In this document: positions 1-8,373 of the stretch, one piece after another
How the letters are laid out: every line of letters starts with the position of its first letter
Position numbering within the stretch: position 1 is the stretch's first letter
Source of the DNA: Chondromyces crocatus
Lineage (GTDB): Bacteria; Myxococcota_A; Polyangia; Polyangiales; Polyangiaceae
Direction of reading: 5' to 3'
Assembly (NCBI RefSeq): GCF_001189295.1
Contig: NZ_CP012159.1
Location: 10,683,856 to 10,747,855, forward strand
Length of the DNA: 64,000 nt
The notes under the pieces: generated by a model
Database searches by the model: none
What the model was told of the DNA's origin: nothing
What the model saw: the letters and a program-made list of their open reading frames with translations, nothing else
Made by a program: the position numbers and the translations under genes

Positions 1-560
1 GAGCCCCCGCCCTTGGCCATGAACAGGAACTTGTAGGCGTCGCCATCGGTCGCGAAGATCTCGATCTGGGCCGGCAGGTTGTTGCCCGTGTTCTTCTCGG
101 TGAACATGTCGACCGGCGCGAGCTGCGAGTACCGGAGATTCGCCGTCCGGTACGTGTCGTACACGCCGCGCGCGATGGCCGCCTCGTCCCCGCCGCCCGT
201 GAAGACGAGCTGCCCCTTCTTGCCCATCACGATGGCCGTGCCCGTGTCCTGGCACATCGGCAGCACGCCGCCTGCGGCGATGTTCGCGTTCTTGAGCAGG
301 TCGAGCGCGACGAAGCGATCGTTCGCCGACGCCTCCGGATCGTCGAGGATCTTCCGGAGCTGAGCGAGGTGCCCGGGCCGCAGCAGGTGCGCGATGTCCC
401 GCATCGCCTCGCGCGTGAGCACCGTGAGCGCCTCCGGCTCCACCCGCAGGAAGGTCTGGCCAGCCGCCTCGAAGGTGGAGACGTGATCCTTCGTGAGCAG
501 CCGGTAGGGCGTCGTGTCCTTACCGATGGGCAGCAGGTCTTCGTAGCGGAATTCGTTCAT
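1..560 (-). CDS. fumA: Class I fumarate hydratase, N-terminal part (cut by window edge)
   Basis: An open minus-strand frame begins at the ATG at 560 and runs off the left edge without a stop, giving about 186 residues. They match the N-terminal domain of iron-sulfur (class I) fumarase closely. The conserved stretch [10 protein letters not shown] at residues 101-110 contains Cys103, which by alignment is one of the cluster ligands. It is followed by the GKKGQ and TGGGDEAA segments, and the last visible residues are FMAKGGGS. The enzyme interconverts fumarate and malate in the TCA cycle in the cytoplasm and is oxygen-sensitive in known members. A good GAGGAG ribosome-binding site lies about 6 nt upstream of the start. 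It is transcribed divergently from the pilin-like gene across about 120 bp. The family assignment is close to certain; only the C-terminal part is unseen. Confidence 0.95.
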   Translation of the reverse strand, partial: MNEFRYEDLLPIGKDTTPYRLLTKDHVSTFEAAGQTFLRVEPEALTVLTREAMRDIAHLLRPGHLAQLRKILDDPEASANDRFVALDLLKNANIAAGGVLPMCQDTGTAIVMGKKGQLVFTGGGDEAAIARGVYDTYRTANLRYSQLAPVDMFTEKNTGNNLPAQIEIFATDGDAYKFLFMAKGGG

Positions 561-683
561 GAAAAGCTCCTCGTCACCGACGCCTAAGATTCCAGAGGAC
601 GGCCCGTTTCGCCACCTTTCGCAGCGAACCACGCCCGCTGGCTCGATGGCTCATCCGGAAGGCCCTCGGTAGCATCTCGGCTC

Positions 684-1307
684 ATGCAAGCCGCCCCGAC
701 CCCTCCGTACGGCCCGCCCATGCAACCGCCAGCGCCACTTCCCCCCACCCCACCGAAGAAATTCCCGACCTGGCTCCTGATCCTGCTCTGCCTCATCCCC
801 GTGGGGATCGGCGCGCTCGGCGTCATGGCCACCCTCGCCGTCTACGGCGTCCGTCGCTACATGGTCGCGGCGAAGACCGCGGAGGCCCGACACAACATCA
901 AGGCGATCACCCGCGCCACCGCCGCCGCCTTCGAGAGCTCGGCCCAGGTGCCTGGCGAGGCGGGCAGGCTCTGTGACTCGGCGCGGCCCGTCCCCGTCGA
1001 GATCCCTGCGGGGGGAAAGTACGTCCCGGGTTACGTCGACTGGGAGACCGGGAGCGAGACGGAGGGGTGGACGTGCCTGCGCTTCTTCATCATCACACCG
1101 ACCCATTACCAGTACCACTACAACCACGGTTCGGGTTACCTGGCGACGACCTCGAACGCCGCCCCCGGTGCGCTCGACTTCGAAGCAGCCGCTCGCGGAG
1201 ACCTGGACGCCGACGGAACGACCAGCCTCTTCGCCATGACGGGGAAGGTCGACGAGGGCAACCTCACCCTTTCACCGCAGGTCATCGTCGAGAACGAGAC
1301 GGAGTGA
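684..1307 (+). CDS. Type IV pilin/pseudopilin-like membrane protein
   Basis: This encodes 207 residues. A proline-rich cytoplasmic N-terminus of about 27 residues precedes one hydrophobic helix (residues about 28-54). An amphipathic continuation rich in A, K, E and R follows (YMVAAKTAEARHNIKAITRA), as in the stalk helix of pilins and pseudopilins. The globular C-terminal part holds two Cys (near residues 97 and 131) that could form a disulfide. It lacks a canonical short leader with the G/FTLIE prepilin-peptidase site, so it may be anchored without processing. I infer an envelope protein related to pseudopilins; its partners are unknown. Its stop is 8 bp upstream of the start of the next gene, suggesting co-transcription. 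The start at 684 is the first ATG after the divergent intergenic region. Confidence 0.7.
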   Translation: MQAAPTPPYGPPMQPPAPLPPTPPKKFPTWLLILLCLIPVGIGALGVMATLAVYGVRRYMVAAKTAEARHNIKAITRATAAAFESSAQVPGEAGRLCDSARPVPVEIPAGGKYVPGYVDWETGSETEGWTCLRFFIITPTHYQYHYNHGSGYLATTSNAAPGALDFEAAARGDLDADGTTSLFAMTGKVDEGNLTLSPQVIVENETE

Positions 1308-1315
1308 GTTTCCAG

Positions 1316-2242
1316 ATGCATGTGATCAGCCTTCACGACGACCGCGCCCGCAAGCACGTCTGGCCCGAGCCCCCGCAGCGCATCGTCTCGCTGGTCCCCA
1401 GCGACACCTATTCCCTCCTGCGCCTCGGCGCCGGCGAGCGGGTCGTGGCCCGGACGCGCTACTGCTTCGAGCCAGCCGACGAGGTCGCCTCCATCGAGAC
1501 GGTGGGCGGCACCAAGGACGCCGACGTCGACCGCATCGTCGCCCTGGAGCCCGACGTGGTCGTCGCCAACCAGGAAGAGAACAACCGCCGCGACATCGAG
1601 CGGCTCGAGAGCGCGGGCGTGCGGGTCTTCGTCTCGTTCCCCCGTCGGGTCAGCGAAGGCGTCGCCCACCTCGCGCGCCTCGCGCGCCTGCTCGGTGTGG
1701 ACGCCCGCAGCACCGGGCCAGGCCGCGCCTTCATCGCCGAGGCCTACCGCGTCCAGCGCGAAGCCGAGGCCAGCCGCAGCCAGCTCCCGCCCCTCCGCGC
1801 CTTCGTGCCCATCTGGATGGACCCGCTGATGACCGCCAACGGCGAGACCTTCCTCTCCGACGCGCTCGATCTGGCCGGCGCACAGAACGTGTTCGCCGAC
1901 CGCCCGCGGCGCTACCCGCTCGCCGCGGACACCGGGACCGGCAAACCCCTCTCCCCCGACCGGGTGGGCGACCGTGACACCCGTTACCCACGGATCACCC
2001 TGGACGAGCTCGTCGAGCGCGCCCCGGAGATCATCCTCCTGCCCGACGAGCCCCACCCCTTCACCACCGTCGACGCCGAGGTCTTCCGGAAGCTTCCCAT
2101 CCCGGCGGCCAGAAACGGACAGATCGTCCACTGCGACGGCAAGGATCTCATGTGGTACGGCGCGCGCGCCCTGGAGGGCATCGCGCGGTTGCGTGCGCTC
2201 GTCGACGCCGCCCGCGCTGCAACCACCGCCGAAAAAGCGTAG
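1316..2242 (+). CDS. Helical-backbone metal receptor (BtuF/FepB-like substrate-binding protein)
   Basis: The product is 308 residues. The pattern PQRIVSLVPSDTYSLLRLGAG near the N-terminus, then D-V-D-R-I-V-A-L-E-P-D-V-V-V-A-N, is the hallmark of the periplasmic-binding-protein family for cobalamin or iron chelates (PF01497). There is no signal peptide: the protein begins MHVISLHDD and goes straight into the fold. It is therefore probably cytoplasmic, or the start is misplaced; an upstream in-frame extension exists but overlaps the pilin-like gene and looks non-coding. No permease or ATPase gene adjoins it, so transport is not supported by context. A cytosolic metal- or corrinoid-binding role is an inference. 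The ATG at 1316 was chosen because the conserved domain starts immediately after it. Confidence 0.8.
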   Translation: MHVISLHDDRARKHVWPEPPQRIVSLVPSDTYSLLRLGAGERVVARTRYCFEPADEVASIETVGGTKDADVDRIVALEPDVVVANQEENNRRDIERLESAGVRVFVSFPRRVSEGVAHLARLARLLGVDARSTGPGRAFIAEAYRVQREAEASRSQLPPLRAFVPIWMDPLMTANGETFLSDALDLAGAQNVFADRPRRYPLAADTGTGKPLSPDRVGDRDTRYPRITLDELVERAPEIILLPDEPHPFTTVDAEVFRKLPIPAARNGQIVHCDGKDLMWYGARALEGIARLRALVDAARAATTAEKA

Positions 2243-2300
2243 CCCGCTACGCACGGTCCTTCCTCTCCTCGCCTCGCCCGAGTTGCGCTAGAGGCGCCCC

Positions 2301-2567
2301 ATGACGTGGACGAGGGACAACGTGAGGGCCGAGCTCATCGAGGTGCTCAAAGGCCATGCCCCCGGTGACGTGGAAGTCACGGACGGCAGCCATCTCGTGG
2401 GTGACCTGAGCATCGACTCGCTCGGGGTGATGGAGGTCCTCGCCGACCTCGAGGACAAGTTCAAACTCACCATCCCCGACGACGCGCTGCGCGAGGTCGA
2501 GACGGTGGGTGACGTGGCGAAGGCGATCGAGACACGCCTCCAGAGCGACGGAAGGCTCGCAGGATGA
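2301..2567 (+). CDS. Acyl carrier protein
   Basis: An 88-residue acidic helical protein with the phosphopantetheine attachment motif D39-S40-L41 (context DLSIDSLGVMEVL). Length, the single DSL motif and the following helix pattern are those of a free-standing acyl carrier protein, which carries acyl chains as thioesters on Ser40 after activation by a phosphopantetheinyl transferase. Its stop overlaps the start of the fatty acyl-AMP ligase (ATGA at 2564), so the two are translationally coupled. The likely job is to accept the acyl group activated by that ligase. No ketosynthase or NRPS gene is visible in the window, so the downstream pathway is unknown. Confidence 0.92.
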   Translation: MTWTRDNVRAELIEVLKGHAPGDVEVTDGSHLVGDLSIDSLGVMEVLADLEDKFKLTIPDDALREVETVGDVAKAIETRLQSDGRLAG

Positions 2568-4375
2568 CGGCCGACTGGAAACCGCGCACCGTCGCCCAGG
2601 CCATCGAGGACGCCGCCGTCAGCACCAAGACCGGCTTCCGCTTCCTCGAAGAGTCGTCCGACGCCGAGCCCTTCTTCACCCACGCCGGCATCGAGCGCGC
2701 CAGCGCCCGCTTCGGCGGCGCACTCCAGGCACTGGGGCTCGTGAAGGGTGACCGGGTCGCCCTGATCCTCCCCGACAACGCCGACTTCGTCTTCGCGTTC
2801 CTCGGCGCCATCCGCGCCGGCATCATCCCCGTCCCCATCTACCCGCCCACGGGCCTCGGCAAGCTCGCCGGCTACCTGGAGAACACCCTCCACATCGTCG
2901 AGAAGAGCGGCGCGAAGGTGCTCCTCACGAACACCGAGATCAAGCGCATGCTGGGCACCATCCAGTCCCAGGCCACCGCGCTCGAACAGGTCGTCGCCGT
3001 CGAGCCCCTGCGCAGCGCGCGCGAGGACCTCCGCCCGGCCAAGATCGAGCTGTCCGACCCCTGCTTCCTCCAGTTCACGAGCGGCTCCACGTCCCGCCCG
3101 AAGGGCGTGATCCTCACCCACGACAACCTCGCCGCGAACGTGCGCGCCATCATGCAGCTCGGCCTCGGCGTCACGAACAGCGTCGACAGCGGCGTCTCGT
3201 GGCTGCCGCTCTACCACGACATGGGCCTCATCGGCTTCGTGATGGCGCCGCTCTACCACGTCAACACCATCACCTTCCTGCCGCCGCTCCTGTTCCTGAA
3301 GCGCCCCGCGCGCTGGCTGGAGGCCCTGAGCCGTTACAAAGGCAGCATCTCCTTCGGCCCGAACTTCGCCTACGCCCTCTGCGTCAAGCGTGTCCGCGAG
3401 CAGGAGATGGAGGGCCTCGACCTCTCGAACTGGCGCGTCGCCGGCTGCGGCGCCGAGCCCATCCGCGCCGAGAACCTGCGCGCCTTCGCCGACAAGTTCG
3501 CGCGCGTCGGCTTCAGCGAGAAGGCGTTCGTCTGCTGCTACGGCATGGCCGAGAGCACGCTCGCCATCTCGTTCAGCCAGGTCCACACCGGCGTCATCAC
3601 CGACAACGTGCGCGGCGAGGCGCTGTGGGCCGAGGGCAAGGCCATCCCCACCCCTGGCGACGAAGGCGACGAGGGTGCCATGCCCATCGTGCAGTGTGGC
3701 AAGGCGTTCGAGGGACACGAGATCGGCGTCTTCGCCGCCGACGACGAGGAAAGCGCGCGCCCCCTCGGCGACCGCGAGGTCGGCGAGCTGCGCCTGCGCG
3801 GGCCCAGCGTGACCCCCGGCTACTACAACGAGCCCGAGCTCACCCGGAAGGCCTTCGCCGGCGGCTGGCTCAAGACCGGCGACCTCGGCTACCTCGCCGA
3901 CGGCTACGTCCACATCTGCGGACGCTCGAAGGAAGTGATCATCGTCAACGGCCGCAACTACTACCCGCAGGATCTGGAGTGGGAAGCGGGCGCGGTGCAG
4001 GGCGTGCGCAAGGGCAACGTCATCGCCTTCGGCACGATGAAGCCGACCAACGACCGGGAACGGGTGGTCATCGCCTTCGAGACCAGCGTGACCGCGCCGG
4101 CCGAGAAGCAGGCCCTCCAGAGCGAGGTCCGCAAGGCCGTGCAGCAAGGCCTCGGCCTCACGGTCGACGACGTGATCGCGCTCGCCCCTGGCGTCCTGCC
4201 CAAGACCTCGAGCGGCAAGCTCCAGCGCGCCAAGACGCGCGAGCTGTACGAGACCGGCGAGCTGCTCGGCCGGACGTCCGCCCGCGAGGTCGACAAGCTC
4301 GATCTCGCCAAGGAGCTGGCCAAGAGCCAGCTCGGCTTCCTCCGTCACGCGATCTTCGGCCCCAAGGACCGCTGA
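2564..4375 (+). CDS. Fatty acyl-AMP ligase (FAAL), ANL superfamily
   Basis: A 603-residue adenylate-forming enzyme. The P-loop-like core motif FTSGSTSRPKG lies at residues 171-181, the YGMAEST motif follows about 150 residues later, then TGDLGY and RSKEVIIVNGRN. The C-terminal lysine is in SSGKLQRAKTRELY. WLPLYHDMGLIG and the PIYPP segment are typical of fatty acyl-AMP ligases rather than acyl-CoA synthetases. Known FAALs activate fatty acids with ATP and pass them to an acyl carrier protein at the start of lipopeptide or polyketide assembly. The ACP gene lies immediately upstream and overlaps by 4 bp, so the pair forms a self-contained loading module. A hairpin follows the stop codon. Confidence 0.93.
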   Translation: MTADWKPRTVAQAIEDAAVSTKTGFRFLEESSDAEPFFTHAGIERASARFGGALQALGLVKGDRVALILPDNADFVFAFLGAIRAGIIPVPIYPPTGLGKLAGYLENTLHIVEKSGAKVLLTNTEIKRMLGTIQSQATALEQVVAVEPLRSAREDLRPAKIELSDPCFLQFTSGSTSRPKGVILTHDNLAANVRAIMQLGLGVTNSVDSGVSWLPLYHDMGLIGFVMAPLYHVNTITFLPPLLFLKRPARWLEALSRYKGSISFGPNFAYALCVKRVREQEMEGLDLSNWRVAGCGAEPIRAENLRAFADKFARVGFSEKAFVCCYGMAESTLAISFSQVHTGVITDNVRGEALWAEGKAIPTPGDEGDEGAMPIVQCGKAFEGHEIGVFAADDEESARPLGDREVGELRLRGPSVTPGYYNEPELTRKAFAGGWLKTGDLGYLADGYVHICGRSKEVIIVNGRNYYPQDLEWEAGAVQGVRKGNVIAFGTMKPTNDRERVVIAFETSVTAPAEKQALQSEVRKAVQQGLGLTVDDVIALAPGVLPKTSSGKLQRAKTRELYETGELLGRTSAREVDKLDLAKELAKSQLGFLRHAIFGPKDR

Positions 4376-4386
4376 TCCCACCCGGC

Positions 4387-4408
4387 GGCGAGGTCCACGG
4401 GCCTCGCC
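4387..4408 (+). terminator. Hairpin after FAAL gene
   Basis: GGCGAGG (4387-4393) pairs with CCTCGCC (4402-4408) across an 8-nt loop, beginning 12 bp after the FAAL stop. No T-run follows, so it is only a possible terminator between two convergent genes. Confidence 0.35.
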
Positions 4409-4424
4409 ACCTCCTCCCAGCGCT

Positions 4425-4490
4425 CACGCACCATCGCCTGACAGCCGCGCGCCACCGGCCGACGGTCACACGCCATCGACCGACAGCCTC
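4425..4490. repeat. Imperfect 22-bp tandem repeat, 3 copies
   Basis: Three adjacent 22-bp units at 4425-4446, 4447-4468 and 4469-4490 share a pattern of CACGC-CATCG-CCGACAGCC type, with a decayed fourth unit running into the end of the next gene. They fill the gap between the convergent FAAL and PHP-lipoprotein genes. The period matches the repeats at 10149, 21456 and 22507, although the sequences differ. Confidence 0.6.
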
Positions 4491-4507
4491 GCGACATGCG
4501 CCAGCGG

Positions 4508-5905
4508 CTACTCGATGTAGATCGGGTTCGACAGCAGCCAGAGGTAGGTCTTCACGTAGTTCGCCGGCGCAGGGCCCAGGTAGTGCGCCAGGTGGTGCGG
4601 CACGATGCGCACCTCGACCCGGTGCGGCCCGGGTGACGCGGAGGCGACGTCGATCGTCGCGCCCTCTCCGACCACCTCGGTCCCGGTGGGCGTCACCCGG
4701 AGCAGCCGCATGGTGATCTCGGGCGCCTTCACCGCGGGGTCCGGATCGAGCACCGTGGGCGCCTGGACGTGGATCGAGGCGCCGGCAGGCAGCGCGCCGC
4801 CCATCTCCACCGTCTCGCTCCCCGACTTCGCGTGGAAGTCGAACCCCGAAGGGATGCCCAGGATGTCGAACGCGACGTAGCTGCGCCCCTCGCGCAGCGC
4901 TTCCTTGAGCGCCCAGACATCCGGCTCCGCGCTCCCCACCGGCAAGAGCATGTTGTTGGAGAACCAGCGCATCAGCCGGCGGTAGCTGTCGCCACGCTCG
5001 TTGTCCCGCATCGAGGACGCGAAGGAGTTCTGGTGGACGTCGGTCCCGGCCGTGCCCGGCATCCGCCGCACGCGCAGCATCTCGTCCCACAGCTCGAAGT
5101 AGCGCGGCAGCTCCTGGAAGAACCCGAGGAACGCCAGGTCCGGCTCCGGCTCGTCGTCCCCTCTCTTGCTGAAGGGAAGGATCTCCGCAATGGCGCCGAA
5201 CGAGTCCAGCCCGAGCCATTCCTCGCGGATGTCGGGATCGATCGAGGCGTGCAAGTTGAAAATCTCGATGGCGTCCACCGGCGCCTCCGCAAGCTGCTGC
5301 GAGGTGTGCGACTCGGTGTGGGGCATGATCACCAGGCCCCCCGCCGCGCGCATCGCATCGGCCGAAGCCGCGTCGCTCCCCCGGTAGAGGGTCCTGCGCT
5401 CCTCGGGATCGTCCGCCACATGCCGCTCGAGGCCCACGGACATCAGCGCGTTCTCGTGGCCCACCGTGATCAGCACCCGGCGACCGTCGTCACACGCGAG
5501 GCGGTTCCCGGCAAGAGCGCCGGCGGGTGACCGCACCGCCTCGTCCTTCTCTCGCAGGAAGAACAGATCCTCGAAGGGAGCCTCCTCCATGAACGACGGA
5601 TGATCCGTGAGGAACACGAAGTCCACCCCCGCCTCGCAGACCCCACGCCGGAGATCCGCGGCGCACGCCGCGTTGATCGCGCCATTCTCGTCGATGCCCT
5701 CGTCGTCGCAGGCGTCGTGCGAGTACGGCGAGTGGCTGTGGATGATGCCGCGGAAGGGCCGGAACCCTCGCGCTTCGGGCAGCGCCGCGCTGGATGCCCC
5801 GAGCCGCTCCCAGGCGCGTGGCGTGGCGGGCGGGGTGGGCGCCTCGGCGTCGTTGCTGGCGCAGCCGAGGAGGAGGACCGCGGCGAGCAGAGGGAATGAG
5901 CGCAT
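4508..5905 (-). CDS. PHP-type metallohydrolase lipoprotein
   Basis: 465 residues. The N-terminus is a lipoprotein signal ending in LLLGC with the lipidated Cys15. The mature part has the metal-ligand pattern of PHP-domain phosphoesterases: H56-S-H58 with H63, then T-D101-H102-P, G-H150-E151-N, M-P-H-T-E and G-T-D-V-H. It is therefore probably a metal-dependent hydrolase held in the envelope; the substrate cannot be told from sequence. The region after about residue 370 looks like a small beta-rich domain. The ATG at 5905 was chosen because it begins the signal peptide; the longer open frame upstream is arginine-rich and unlikely. It is divergent from the GST gene and convergent with FAAL. Confidence 0.82.
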   Translation of the reverse strand: MRSFPLLAAVLLLGCASNDAEAPTPPATPRAWERLGASSAALPEARGFRPFRGIIHSHSPYSHDACDDEGIDENGAINAACAADLRRGVCEAGVDFVFLTDHPSFMEEAPFEDLFFLREKDEAVRSPAGALAGNRLACDDGRRVLITVGHENALMSVGLERHVADDPEERRTLYRGSDAASADAMRAAGGLVIMPHTESHTSQQLAEAPVDAIEIFNLHASIDPDIREEWLGLDSFGAIAEILPFSKRGDDEPEPDLAFLGFFQELPRYFELWDEMLRVRRMPGTAGTDVHQNSFASSMRDNERGDSYRRLMRWFSNNMLLPVGSAEPDVWALKEALREGRSYVAFDILGIPSGFDFHAKSGSETVEMGGALPAGASIHVQAPTVLDPDPAVKAPEITMRLLRVTPTGTEVVGEGATIDVASASPGPHRVEVRIVPHHLAHYLGPAPANYVKTYLWLLSNPIYIE

Positions 5906-6072
5906 GAGCGGAGTATAGGATCCCGGCCGTCGATTGCGGCCCCCAACGTCACGGTTCCCTCGCGCGTCGTTCCGGTCTACTCCGCTCCCTGCGGTGGAGA
6001 AGGGGCCCGCCGGACGCGCCGGCCCTCGGCTTCGCGACACCGCAAAACGAGTCCGTTGCAAGGAGGGTATCG

Positions 6073-6690
6073 ATGAAGGTCTACAGCCACCCTGGGAGCA
6101 CCTGCGGCCGCAAGGTCATGACCGTTCTCGCCGAGAAGGGGCACGAGGTCGAGTTCGAGCTCGTGGACATCATGAAGGGCGCGCAGAAGAAGCCCGAGTT
6201 CCTCGCCCTGCAGCCCTTCGGCGTCGTCCCCGTCCTCGACGACGACGGCTTCGTCCTCTACGAGTCGCGCGCCATCATCCGCTACCTGGACCAGAAGCTC
6301 CCCGGCGTCGCGCTCACGCCCTCGGATGCGAAGGACCGGGCGCGGATGGAGCAGTGGTTCAGCGTCGAGCAGTCCTACGTCTCGCCCGCGGCCATGAAGA
6401 TCATCATGCAGGCCCTCTTCGCCCCCATGCAGGGCCGCGAGCCCGACCAGAGCCTCATCGAGGCCGGCAAGGCCGACCTGACCCGCGGCCTCGACGTGCT
6501 GGAGAAGGCGCTGAACGGGCAGGAGTACCTCGTCGCGAGCGGCTTCTCCCTCGCCGACATCACCTACATGCCCTACTTCGCGTACCTGTTCGCGGCGAAC
6601 GCTGGCGACCTCATCACCGCGCGCCCGAACGTGAGCGCCTGGTGGTCGCGGATCAGCGCTCGCCCGTCGTGGAAGAAGGTCGCTGGCTGA
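6073..6690 (+). CDS. Glutathione S-transferase family protein
   Basis: 205 residues with the thioredoxin-like N-terminal half (MKVYSHPGSTCGRKVMTVLAE, then PFGVVPVLDDDGFVLYESRAI) and the all-helical C-terminal half (FSLADITYMPYF). The cis-proline V-V-P-V-L and the E-S-R-A-I glutathione-binding turn are present. The family conjugates glutathione to electrophiles or reduces peroxides in the cytoplasm; the substrate is unknown. A strong AAGGAGGG ribosome-binding site precedes the ATG at 6073. The last 38 bp overlap the 3' end of the convergent response-regulator gene. Confidence 0.93.
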   Translation: MKVYSHPGSTCGRKVMTVLAEKGHEVEFELVDIMKGAQKKPEFLALQPFGVVPVLDDDGFVLYESRAIIRYLDQKLPGVALTPSDAKDRARMEQWFSVEQSYVSPAAMKIIMQALFAPMQGREPDQSLIEAGKADLTRGLDVLEKALNGQEYLVASGFSLADITYMPYFAYLFAANAGDLITARPNVSAWWSRISARPSWKKVAG

Positions 6691-7090
6691 GCTGCTGCAT
6701 CGCCTCGATGCGCGACAGGAGCCGGTCGAAATTCACCGGCTTCCCCTCCCACCCATCCACCCCCGCCCGAGCGCACCGGCGCTCGGCCTCGGGCGTCACG
6801 TGCGCCGTCAGCGCGATGACCGGGATGCCCCGCGTCTCCGGCGCCGCCTTGAGGCGCTCGGTCGCCGCCACGCCGTCCAGGACCGGCAGGTTCAGATCCA
6901 TGATCACCAGGTCCGGGCGGAGCGCGCCGGCCATCGCCACCCCCTCGGCCCCGTCACGCGCCCAGGCGACCTGGTAGCCGCGCCGCCGCAAACGACGGAC
7001 GAGCATGTCGCCGCTCATCTCGTGGTCCTCCACGAGCAGGACGCTGTAGCGCCGCCTCCCTGTGGCCTCCGGGGCGGGCACCCGACTCAC
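6653..7090 (-). CDS. Single-domain response regulator (receiver), GTG start
   Basis: 145 residues forming one receiver domain: acidic pair E21-D22, phospho-acceptor Asp65 (VIMDLNLP), Thr/Ala switch segment ALTAH, and Lys117 in GKPVN. There is no output domain. The GTG at 7090 overlaps the stop of the upstream receiver gene (GTGA), so the two are translationally coupled. This start also places a short linker before the domain, whereas the longer open frame is low-complexity. It probably acts as a phosphate carrier or protein-interaction switch downstream of the kinase-like gene in the same operon. The 3' end runs 38 bp into the GST gene on the other strand. Confidence 0.9.
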   Translation of the reverse strand: MSRVPAPEATGRRRYSVLLVEDHEMSGDMLVRRLRRRGYQVAWARDGAEGVAMAGALRPDLVIMDLNLPVLDGVAATERLKAAPETRGIPVIALTAHVTPEAERRCARAGVDGWEGKPVNFDRLLSRIEAMQQLSQRPSSTTGER

Positions 7091-7464
7091 CCGACCGCCC
7101 GCAGCTCGAGCACGACCCGCACCGCGGCCACCACCTCGTCGAGCGGCGACGACTTCGCGATGTACCCCTGCACCTTCAGGCGCTCGGCGAGCTTCTGGAG
7201 GTCCACGGTGTCCATGCTGCTGCACAGCACGACCCGGAGCCGCCGCAGCGACTCGGTGTCGCGGATGAGGTGGACCAGCATGCGCCCGTCCAGCGCTGGC
7301 ATGAGCACGTCGAGCAGGAGCGCGTCGTAAGCCCCTCGCTTCAGCTCGTCGAGGGTGCCGAGGGGCCCATCGCGCATCGTCACCGCGAAGCCGGCCCGCT
7401 CCAGCTTTCGCTTCATGATCTCCCCGAACGAAGGGTCGTCATCGACGATGAGGATGCGCTCCAT
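7087..7464 (-). CDS. Single-domain response regulator (receiver)
   Basis: 125 residues, essentially a lone receiver: D8-D9-D10 acidic cluster, phospho-acceptor Asp52 (LLLDVLMP), Ser82-Ser83 at the switch position and Lys104 (YIAKSS). No DNA-binding or enzymatic output domain is attached. It lies 15 bp downstream of the histidine kinase-like gene and is fused by a GTGA overlap to a second receiver, making a kinase-receiver-receiver operon. Lone receivers of this kind are common in myxobacterial phosphorelays and motility or chemosensory pathways; the target here is unknown. Confidence 0.92.
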   Translation of the reverse strand: MERILIVDDDPSFGEIMKRKLERAGFAVTMRDGPLGTLDELKRGAYDALLLDVLMPALDGRMLVHLIRDTESLRRLRVVLCSSMDTVDLQKLAERLKVQGYIAKSSPLDEVVAAVRVVLELRAVG

Positions 7465-7479
7465 GCAAGCTCCGGGTGC

Positions 7480-8373
7480 CTAGCCGCTCGGCGCGACCAG
7501 GGGTTGAGGGACGGCTTCATCGGCGCCTCCCGTGGAGTTCTCGACGCCACCGCGCACCAGGGGCTCGGCCGAGGGAAAGGCGAGCACGATCGTGGCCCCG
7601 GCTTGCACCTGGAAGCTGCCGCCCAGGAGCTCGCACAACCGGCGAGCGAGCAAGAGCCCCACCTGGGCCCCCGCGTGCAGCCGCGCCCCGGACCAGCTCG
7701 GGTGACTCTGCTGCTGGGCGCGCGCCGACGGTGGACCGACATCCTCGGACCGGAGCGCCGCGCCATGCGCCTTCGCCGCGGACGCGACGCTCCCCGGCGC
7801 ATCCAGGATCATCTGGATCGCCACCCGCACCTGCGGCGACGTCGCCGGGGTCGTGACGTCGATGCTCACCGTCCCCGGCCCGCTCAGCTCCGCGATGCTC
7901 TGGACGGCGCAGGACAGGCACTGGCGCAACCGCGCCGGATCCGCCACCACCTGCCCCACGTCGCCCGCGCAGTCGAACAGCACGTACTGCCCACGCGCCT
8001 CGAACTCCGGCGTCACCGCGGAGACCACCTCGGCGAGGGCCGCCGAGAGGACCTGAGGTTCCGGCGCGAACTCCACCCGCCCCACCTCCACCTTGGCCAG
8101 ATCGACGAGGCGGTTGATCAGATCCAGGAGCTGCCGACCGCTCATCCGGATCTGCTCCAGGTCGTCGACCCAGTCCTCCTGGTTGGCGTCGCGCAGCTCT
8201 TCCTGGAGCAGCTCGCTGTACCCGATGATGGAGTTGAGGGGTGTGCGCAGGTCGTGCCCGAGCGTCGAGAGCAACGCGACGACGGGCGCCGCGCCAGCGA
8301 CACCAGTGCGAGACGGCGCAGCGGCAGCTGGTGAGGTCGTGCTGGGAGTGGGTTCTGGATGCTGGGTGCGCAC
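7480..8373 (-). CDS. Histidine kinase-like protein with intact H-box and decayed ATPase domain
   Basis: 297 residues from a GTG start at 8373. After a 35-residue Ala/Pro/Thr-rich N-terminus comes a textbook HisKA dimerisation helix with His40 (GHDLRTPLNSIIGYSELL). The following region has the length and partial pattern of a HATPase_c domain, for example ADPARLRQ. But the N-box asparagine is replaced (RQCLSCAVQSIAEL) and no DxGxG (G1) motif is present where expected. Only a G2-like GLLLARRLCELLGG survives near residue 245. There is no membrane segment, so it is cytoplasmic. It may be a phosphotransfer scaffold or phosphatase for the two receivers encoded directly downstream, rather than an active kinase. 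The domain calls are firm; loss of activity is inference. Confidence 0.85.
   Translation of the reverse strand: MRTQHPEPTPSTTSPAAAAPSRTGVAGAAPVVALLSTLGHDLRTPLNSIIGYSELLQEELRDANQEDWVDDLEQIRMSGRQLLDLINRLVDLAKVEVGRVEFAPEPQVLSAALAEVVSAVTPEFEARGQYVLFDCAGDVGQVVADPARLRQCLSCAVQSIAELSGPGTVSIDVTTPATSPQVRVAIQMILDAPGSVASAAKAHGAALRSEDVGPPSARAQQQSHPSWSGARLHAGAQVGLLLARRLCELLGGSFQVQAGATIVLAFPSAEPLVRGGVENSTGGADEAVPQPLVAPSG

Noticed and set aside
1067-1315. Upstream extension of the metal-receptor gene
   Set aside because: It overlaps the pilin-like gene out of frame and is Arg-rich, whereas the conserved domain starts right after the ATG at 1316.
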